64,000 nucleotides of DNA from Variovorax beijingensis (GTDB taxonomy: Bacteria > Pseudomonadota > Gammaproteobacteria > Burkholderiales > Burkholderiaceae_C): NCBI RefSeq assembly GCF_003951285.1, contig NZ_RXFQ01000012.1:124001-188000 (forward strand), in the 5' to 3' direction. Numbering within the stretch: the stretch's first letter is position 1; each line of letters opens with the position of its first letter. The notes beneath the pieces were generated by a model. It was given only the letters and a program-made list of their open reading frames with translations, ran no database searches and was not told the DNA's origin. Positions 58,938-64,000 of the stretch are shown here, piece by piece. A program made the translations under genes and the position numbers.

Positions 58938-59780
58938 ATGAAAAAACACAATGCAATCCAATCTCTCTCGCTGGTAATTCTCGCGGCAATGCTGGGCGGC
59001 TGCGCTTCGAGCGTCAACACGCCCGATCAGGCGGCCGGGGCATCCGCTGCCAATGAGTCCGTGAGCTTTCCCGATGCGGGCAACGCCTGGCTCAACGGTG
59101 GAACCTTCATCGACGTGGAGCAATTGCGCCGCATCGGCCGCGGCATGACGAAGAACCAGGTGCGCGAGCTCATCAGCTATCCGCATTTCAGCGAGGGCTT
59201 GTTTGGTCCGAAGGAATGGGACTACCTGTTCAACTTCCGCACCGGCCGCGGCGACGAATTCGTCACCTGCCAGTACAAGGTGGTCTACAAGGATGGCGTC
59301 TCCGACGCGATGCACTGGAAGGACCCAGCCTGCGCGGGCTATCTCCAGCCCAGAGTCAGCGAGGTGGTGCGCCCGGTGGCTGCCACGGCGGCACCGCAGC
59401 GGTTCAAGGTCGCGGCCGATGCGCTGTTCGCCTTTGACAGGTCAAGCGCAGCCGACATGCTGCCCGAGGGCCGAAACCAGCTCGACGCGCTGGCGGCGCA
59501 GCTCAAGGGGCAATACAAGCGCTTCGACACGGTCACCGTCATCGGACACACCGACAGGTTGGGAAGCGATGCCTACAACCAAGCACTTTCGATCGCGCGT
59601 GCAGCCACGGTGCGTGACTACCTGATCGCGCAGGGCCTTCCGCAATCGGCGCTGCGTGCTTTCGGTGTCGGCAAGACGCAGCCGCTGGTCCAGTGCACTG
59701 ACAGCCAACAACGCGCCCAGCTCATTGCGTGCCTGCAGCCCAACCGGCGTGTGGAACTCGAAGTCACCGGTGAGCGATAG
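58938..59780 (+). CDS. Outer-membrane lipoprotein with SmpA-like and OmpA-like domains
   Basis: 280 aa, ATG with GAGGAG upstream. Signal and lipobox SLVILAAMLGGCAS (Cys at about 22). N-terminal part has a SmpA/OmlA-like fold (QLRRIGRGMTKNQVRELISY; WDYLFNFRTGRGDEFVTCQY). C-terminal OmpA peptidoglycan-binding domain: FAFDRSSAADMLPEGRNQLD, TVIGHTDRLGSDAYNQALSI, ARAATVRDYLIAQGLPQSAL and NRRVELEV. It anchors the outer membrane to murein and may help secretion or stability of the adhesin encoded just before it. Confidence 0.88.
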   Translation: MKKHNAIQSLSLVILAAMLGGCASSVNTPDQAAGASAANESVSFPDAGNAWLNGGTFIDVEQLRRIGRGMTKNQVRELISYPHFSEGLFGPKEWDYLFNFRTGRGDEFVTCQYKVVYKDGVSDAMHWKDPACAGYLQPRVSEVVRPVAATAAPQRFKVAADALFAFDRSSAADMLPEGRNQLDALAAQLKGQYKRFDTVTVIGHTDRLGSDAYNQALSIARAATVRDYLIAQGLPQSALRAFGVGKTQPLVQCTDSQQRAQLIACLQPNRRVELEVTGER

Positions 59781-59861
59781 ACTGCGTGGCCGCACGGTGC
59801 CATTGAGGGCACCACTGCCCGCTCGGCCCGGGCGAAGACCCCATGCACCATCGGAGGAGCT

Positions 59862-60593
59862 GTGAGGGAGTCATCGGTGCGCCACAAGTCTGGCGACACG
59901 CCAGCGTCGCGACCGCGCGTCGCGCTGCTTGAAGACTCGCCGGAAGAGGCGCAGGCGGCGATCGAACTTCTGACCCACAACGGCCATCGGGTCATGCATC
60001 AAAAAAACGGGAGGGTCTTCTTCGAGATGCTGCAGCGCGACAGCTTCGACATCCTCATCCTCGATTGGAGCGTGCCGGAGCTGTCAGGCTATGAGGTGCT
60101 GCGCCGCGTGCGCGATAACCTTCGCTCCAATGTGCCTGCGGTGATGCTTACCGCGCGCGGCAGCGAGTTCGAGGTGGTGCAGGCCCTCAACGGGGGCGCC
60201 GACGACTATCTTGTGAAGCCGTGGCGACCGTTCGAACTGCTGGCCCGTCTTCAGGTGCAGCTGCGCAGCGGCCGGTCGCAGCCCGCCGCGCCGGGCGAAG
60301 ACGAGATCGAAGGCTGGCATTTCAGCGCCGCAGATCAGACCGTCAGAAGGGGTACCGAAGAATTCCGTCTGCCGCTCAAGGAGTTCGAGGTCGCCCGCAT
60401 GTTGTTCCGCCATCTGGGGAGGCCGTTGTCGCGCGAGCACTTGAACGAGACGCTCTGGGCGCGGCAGGCAGCATCGCGAACGATAGACACCCACGTGTCG
60501 CGGGTGCGCAGCCGCCTTGGATTGACCATCGACGGAGGGTTTCAGCTGCAGGCAATCTACGGCTTCGGCTACCGGTTGGACCGCGTCGCATGA
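59862..60593 (+). CDS. OmpR-family response regulator
   Basis: 243 aa, GTG start. Receiver domain about 18-132: acidic pocket Glu24/Asp25, phosphoacceptor Asp68 (ILILDWS), Thr97, and Lys119 (YLVKPW). Winged-helix effector about 150-240 (EEFRLPLKEFEVARMLFRHL, SRTIDTHVSRVRSRLGLTID). A second possible start, GTG 59877, has AGGGAG at good spacing and would shorten by five residues. Its stop overlaps the FecR/LysM gene start (ATGA). Partner kinase is probably the CHASE2 histidine kinase encoded two genes downstream. Confidence 0.9.
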   Translation: MRESSVRHKSGDTPASRPRVALLEDSPEEAQAAIELLTHNGHRVMHQKNGRVFFEMLQRDSFDILILDWSVPELSGYEVLRRVRDNLRSNVPAVMLTARGSEFEVVQALNGGADDYLVKPWRPFELLARLQVQLRSGRSQPAAPGEDEIEGWHFSAADQTVRRGTEEFRLPLKEFEVARMLFRHLGRPLSREHLNETLWARQAASRTIDTHVSRVRSRLGLTIDGGFQLQAIYGFGYRLDRVA

Positions 60594-61885
60594 GTGCAAT
60601 TCGATGGCTGGCCATCGCGTGCCTGTGTCTGCCCATGGGCCTGGCTGCTCAACCCACGCCGCACGTTGTGCAGCCTGGAGAAACCCTGTGGGGTATTTCG
60701 CAGCGGCATCTGGGCCGGCCGCTGCTGTGGCCCTCGATCCAGCAACGCAACGGCGTGGCCGAGCCGCGGCAACTGCCGGTCGGTAAAGTCCTGCATTTCG
60801 CCGACGGGAATGCCCAGGCCGTCGTGGTGGCCGTCAGCGGCGACGTGCGTGCGGAGTCCGGCAACGGCGAGCGCAGCGCTGCGCAACCGGCCATGCGGCT
60901 TTCCGAGGGCGGGTGGATCCGCACCGGGCCCGACAGCTTCGTCACGCTGCGGCTGCCCGATGGCTCGCTGTGCACGCTGCCTTCGAACTCCACTGTCCGG
61001 CTCGTCCGGTTTTCCGATGCGGCGGGCCGCGCCGCTGCGGTGCTGGACCTGCAGGCGGGCGAAGTCGAATCGCGCGTGCCGCCCAGGGTAGTTCCTGCGG
61101 GCCGGGACGTGTTTCGGGTGCGCACGCGCATGGCGACCGTGGGCGTGCGTGGCACCCACTTTCGTGTGAACCTTGCCGATGAACATCGTGTGGTGGTGAG
61201 CGTGCTGGAGAGTGGTGTCGTGGTCAGCACACCAACACAGCCGGACCTGCCGGTGAGGGCACCGCAGGGCGTGGTCATCGACGATGGCCCGCAGGGCGGC
61301 GCTGTGCAGGAACTGCTGCCGGTACCCGATTGGATCGATTCCGGCCTGCCGCAAAACCAGCCGGCCGTACTGCTGGCGTGGGCCGAGGTGACCGGCGCTG
61401 CCGGTTACCGCGCGCAACTCGCACGCGACGCCGAATTCCTGGACGTGGTGGCCGAGCGGCATGTGGCGCGCTCCGGTCCCCGCGAACTGGCGCTGTTTGA
61501 GGGGATTCCCAGCGGAAGCTACTTCGCTCGGGTGGCGGCCGTGACGCCGGAAGGGATCGAGGGGCAAGCTGCGGTCAGCGCCTTTTCGCGGGCATCCCTG
61601 TCGGCCTCTCTGGTGGGTCGGATGCGCTGGATCGTCGCCAGCAACGAGGTCGAACTCGACTGGGATCCGGTTGCCGGCAGCACCTACGGACTGGAGATTG
61701 CCGAGGACGCCGCGCTCACTCGCGTTGTGGTACGGGTGGGCGGTCTGCTCGGTCACCGCGTGCGAGTGGAGGCATTGCCGCCGGGTCAGTACTTTTGGCG
61801 GGTGCGCGCCGAAACGATTTTGCAGGGCCAGCGCTCCGAGACCGTCGGCCCGGTGCTGCCCTTGCTGATCGAAGGGGTGCGCTGA
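60590..61885 (+). CDS. FecR-domain protein with N-terminal LysM and C-terminal fibronectin-like repeats
   Basis: 431 aa. Signal peptide about 1-20 (WLAIACLCLPMGLAAQ). LysM motif: VVQPGETLWGISQRHLGRPL, then SIQQRNGVAEPRQLPVGKV at about 27-67. FecR domain at about 95-200 (GWIRTGPDSFVTLRLPDGSL; LDLQAGEVESRVPPRV; RVRTRMATVGVRGTHFRVNL). The remaining part has repeated beta-rich segments (LAWAEVTGAAGYRAQLARDA; LDWDPVAGSTYGLEIAEDAA) like Fn3 domains. Likely periplasmic sensor or cell-wall-bound input for the kinase. Sits between the response regulator and kinase genes; 4-nt overlap with the former. Confidence 0.87.
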   Translation: MSAIRWLAIACLCLPMGLAAQPTPHVVQPGETLWGISQRHLGRPLLWPSIQQRNGVAEPRQLPVGKVLHFADGNAQAVVVAVSGDVRAESGNGERSAAQPAMRLSEGGWIRTGPDSFVTLRLPDGSLCTLPSNSTVRLVRFSDAAGRAAAVLDLQAGEVESRVPPRVVPAGRDVFRVRTRMATVGVRGTHFRVNLADEHRVVVSVLESGVVVSTPTQPDLPVRAPQGVVIDDGPQGGAVQELLPVPDWIDSGLPQNQPAVLLAWAEVTGAAGYRAQLARDAEFLDVVAERHVARSGPRELALFEGIPSGSYFARVAAVTPEGIEGQAAVSAFSRASLSASLVGRMRWIVASNEVELDWDPVAGSTYGLEIAEDAALTRVVVRVGGLLGHRVRVEALPPGQYFWRVRAETILQGQRSETVGPVLPLLIEGVR

Positions 61886-63838
61886 GTGACCGCGGGGGTC
61901 GAGTCTTCCAGGCCCCGCGTCCTCTGGCGCGAATGGATCGCTTGCCTGCTGATCGTGCTGACTTTTGCCGGGCTGGTGCAGCGTTACGGGATTCTGGAGC
62001 GGGTGGATCTTGCGGTCTATGACGAGCTGCTCCGGCTCGATGCCAAGCCCGCTCATTCGGATATCTTGATCGTCGCAGTGGACGACGCGAGCCTGCAAGC
62101 ACTCGGTCGCTGGCCTTGGCCGCGCGAATTTCACACACAGCTATTGCAACGCCTCGCCGCCGCGGTGCCGCGTGCGGTCGCGTTCGACATGCTGTTCACC
62201 GAAGCGGCGAGCGAACCGGGGGCAGACCTTCGATTGGCAGGTGCCTTGGGCCTCATGAAGGCGGTCAGTCCGGTATTTCTTCCAATGACAGTGCGTACGC
62301 CCTTGGTGGCAGGTCGAACGCCCGAAGTCCTCGCCCCCTTGCCGGTCCTGGAGCAGGCGGTGACGGGGCTGGGTCACATTCATGTGGAACTGGACAGCGA
62401 CAGCGTAGCTCGCAGCCTTTATCTACGCGAGGGCAACGCCGGGCATCGTTGGCCGGCGCTGTCGCTGGCACTTGCGCAAGTCAGTGATGCAAACAAACCC
62501 GCCGGCGGCCCCGATGAGCCGCAGGATGGCACGGGCTGGCTGCGCGGATCTCGCATCCTCATCCCGTTCTCAGGCCCCCCGGGGCACTACAAGACCGTAC
62601 CCTATGTGAGCGTCCTGAACGGCGAGGTACCCGATGCCGTATTGCGCGGGAAGACGATCTTGATCGGGTTGACCGCAACGGGGATCGGTGACCAGTACCC
62701 GACGCCTTTCTCCAGCGGCTCGGGTCTGATGTCAGGTGTCGAGATCAATGCCGCGGCGCTGGACGGCTTGCTGCGCGACCGTTCGCTGATTCCGGTCCGT
62801 CCGTGGCTCCAGGCCGTCATTTCTGCGCTTGCACTGCTGGGCTGGATGATCTGGCTCTGGCGTGCGGGACCGCGTGCGAGCCTCCTGGGCCTGTCGGCCT
62901 TTGGTGTGCTGGCGATGTTGATCACGACGGTACTGCAGATGGGGCTGCGCTGGTGGTTGCCGGTGGGAAGCTGGATGCTGGGGGCGTTGCTGGGCTATCT
63001 GCTCTGGAGCTGGAGACGCTTGGCGGTGCTGTTGGCCGATCTGAGCCTGCGCGCCGACGCGATGCTGCCAGGATCGACGCAACCGAAACGGGATGGTTGG
63101 CAGCAAGTGGTTGATGCGCTTGACCGTGCCTTGCAGGCCAAGCATCACGCTGAGCGCCGGCGCACCGAGGCGCTGCAGTTGCTCTCGCATGATCTGCGCG
63201 CCCCGCAGTCGGCCGTGCTTGCACTCTTGCGCACGCAGCCTCCACACCGTGGTGAGGACGCGCTGCTTTATGAGCGCATCGAGCGACAGGTAAGAACCAC
63301 GCTTTCCCTGGCGGACGATTTTGTATTGCACCTGCGTGCAGAGGGCGAGGAGTATGTGCGAGAGGAGGTTGATCTGGCACAGCTTCTGACCGAAGTTTAT
63401 GAGCGTGTCTGGCCGCTTGCCAAGGAAAAGGGCATTCGGCTCACACTCACTCTGCCGGAACTTGATGATGACGCTCCAGGCTGTTGGCTGTGCGTCGAGC
63501 CTCGCTTGCTCGGTCGCGCGCTGTTCAACCTGGCCGAGAACGCCGTCAAGTACAGCCCGGCCGGCAGTCACACTGACTTGGCGCTGGTCTGGACGCCGGG
63601 GCAGGTGCCCGTGGTTACGGTGAGAGATCAGGGCGACGGAATTCCGGCGTCAGCGTTGCCGACCTTGTTCGAGCGCTACAGCCGGCTCGAGCAGAACGGA
63701 GGCGTTGCTGGCCATGGACTGGGCTTGAGTTTGGTCAAGACGGTCATCGAGCGCCATGGCGGCAGCATCGAGGTTCGGAGTGCCCCCGGAAAAGGAACGG
63801 TGTTCAGCATCACATTCCATGAAAACGACGGAGCCTAG
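61886..63838 (+). CDS. CHASE2-domain sensor histidine kinase
   Basis: 650 aa, GTG start directly after the preceding TGA. First membrane helix about 17-32 (WIACLLIVLTFAGLV), periplasmic CHASE2 domain about 35-300 (LIVAVDDASLQALGRWPWPR; AVAFDMLFTEAA; VSGKTILIG-like RGKTILIGLTATGIGDQYPT), then three helices at about 305-375. HisKA phosphoacceptor His435 in LLSHDLRAPQSA; HATPase_c with N box LAENAVKYS, G1 RDQGDGI and G2 GHGLGLSLVKTVIERHGG. Extracellular signal to the OmpR-type regulator, with FecR/LysM protein as possible accessory sensor. Confidence 0.9.
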   Translation: MTAGVESSRPRVLWREWIACLLIVLTFAGLVQRYGILERVDLAVYDELLRLDAKPAHSDILIVAVDDASLQALGRWPWPREFHTQLLQRLAAAVPRAVAFDMLFTEAASEPGADLRLAGALGLMKAVSPVFLPMTVRTPLVAGRTPEVLAPLPVLEQAVTGLGHIHVELDSDSVARSLYLREGNAGHRWPALSLALAQVSDANKPAGGPDEPQDGTGWLRGSRILIPFSGPPGHYKTVPYVSVLNGEVPDAVLRGKTILIGLTATGIGDQYPTPFSSGSGLMSGVEINAAALDGLLRDRSLIPVRPWLQAVISALALLGWMIWLWRAGPRASLLGLSAFGVLAMLITTVLQMGLRWWLPVGSWMLGALLGYLLWSWRRLAVLLADLSLRADAMLPGSTQPKRDGWQQVVDALDRALQAKHHAERRRTEALQLLSHDLRAPQSAVLALLRTQPPHRGEDALLYERIERQVRTTLSLADDFVLHLRAEGEEYVREEVDLAQLLTEVYERVWPLAKEKGIRLTLTLPELDDDAPGCWLCVEPRLLGRALFNLAENAVKYSPAGSHTDLALVWTPGQVPVVTVRDQGDGIPASALPTLFERYSRLEQNGGVAGHGLGLSLVKTVIERHGGSIEVRSAPGKGTVFSITFHENDGA

Positions 63839-63947
63839 CGCCGCGACGCGTACTCGCCTTCGGGAAGTGCATAAGCGCATTGCCGGTTTCTTCGACGCCG
63901 TGGTGGCAGCGCTCAAGCAAGCGGCGACGCGGGAACACGGGGGGGCC

Positions 63948-64000
63948 CTACGCAGCTTCAGCCCCTGGCAGCAGTTGCGGGTTGTAGATCGCCTCCCACA
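63948..64000 (-). CDS. VOC-family protein, 3' end only
   Basis: Minus strand reads WEAIYNPQLLPGAEAA and stops with TAG at 63948-63950. The rest lies beyond the window. The coding DNA is identical over 43 bp to the decayed VOC copy at 55932, whose frame continues past this stop position. By that similarity this is the C-terminus of a VOC glyoxalase-like protein, probably the intact paralogue. Confidence 0.7.
   Translation of the reverse strand, partial: WEAIYNPQLLPGAEAA
63958..64000 (-). repeat. 43-bp sequence repeated exactly at 55932-55974
   Basis: Second copy of the VOC segment, cut by the window edge. The two copies are in the same orientation about 8 kb apart and could recombine to delete the adhesin and two-component block. 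Confidence 0.9.

Noticed and set aside
60569..62134. Minus-strand frame of 521 codons
   Set aside because: Antisense to the FecR/LysM and kinase genes.
63650..63916. Minus-strand frame of 88 codons
   Set aside because: Overlaps the ATPase domain of the histidine kinase antisense and has no protein features.
63819..64000. Plus-strand ATG frame open to the window end (starts MKTTEPSAATRTRLREVHKR)
   Set aside because: Overlaps the kinase stop by 20 bp and then runs antisense into the VOC 3' end; could be a small real gene, but nothing supports it within the window.

Overview
The window is high-GC chromosomal DNA from a betaproteobacterium of the Comamonadaceae, most like Variovorax. This is inferred from gene content: five orphan Bug/TctC-type periplasmic receptors, many LysR regulators, long CoA-dependent catabolic operons joined by 4-nt ATGA overlaps, and GGAGACA-type ribosome binding sites. 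I see no rRNA, tRNA, CRISPR array, insertion sequence or phage gene.

Layout. 1-9.7 kb: the 5' part of a D-tartrate dehydratase gene with a divergent LysR, then small unrelated genes (membrane protein, a second LysR divergent from an NmrA-like reductase, cytochrome c, GST, exported MetX-like hydrolase, methyltransferase). 8.7-24.5 kb: a minus-strand acyl-CoA catabolic island of about 16 kb with two acyl-CoA ligases, an acyl-CoA dehydrogenase, a crotonase, a split MaoC hydratase, two SCP2-type thiolases (one without the nucleophilic Cys and paired with a DUF35 protein), two SDRs, two PaaI thioesterases, a CaiB-type CoA-transferase, an AraC regulator and two Bug receptors. The domain set resembles an aldolytic side-chain degradation route; the substrate is unknown. 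24.6-29.5 kb: an accessory patch with chrA and czcA remnants around an MFS gene, and a GAD-like/DUF1851 gene broken at a G8 tract. 29.6-36.5 kb: a ParD-like/methionine aminopeptidase pair, a citrate synthase with an N-terminal DNA-binding domain, a 2-hydroxyacid dehydrogenase, two Bug receptors and small genes.

36.7-47.3 kb: a sugar-acid operon: D-apionate oxidoisomerase-like OiaX, a DctPQM TRAP transporter, a RuBisCO-like protein, a DUF1537 kinase, a NanR-like GntR regulator, an isopropylmalate-type dehydrogenase and a beta-hydroxyacid dehydrogenase. The first enzymes match the known D-apionate route (oxidoisomerase, kinase, RuBisCO-like protein); the last two are an extension I cannot place. 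47.3-53.2 kb: a 4-oxalomesaconate hydratase/CHA aldolase cluster (lower gallate/protocatechuate 4,5-pathway) with a LysR carrying two HTH domains, a Bug receptor, a DUF1932 dehydrogenase and a leaderless periplasmic-binding-like protein. 53.2-56.3 kb: VOC, AraC and GST genes and a decayed VOC gene. 56.5-63.8 kb: a surface/signalling block: YadA-type trimeric adhesin with an unusual N-terminal module, OmpA lipoprotein, OmpR-type regulator, FecR/LysM protein and CHASE2 histidine kinase. The window ends in the 3' end of a VOC gene that shares 43 identical bases with the decayed copy.

Several gene remnants with in-frame stops (3.1, 25.3, 26.7, 28.0, 36.6 and 56.0 kb) show continuing gene loss between intact operons. 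All product names come from reading motifs by eye; no database search was run.
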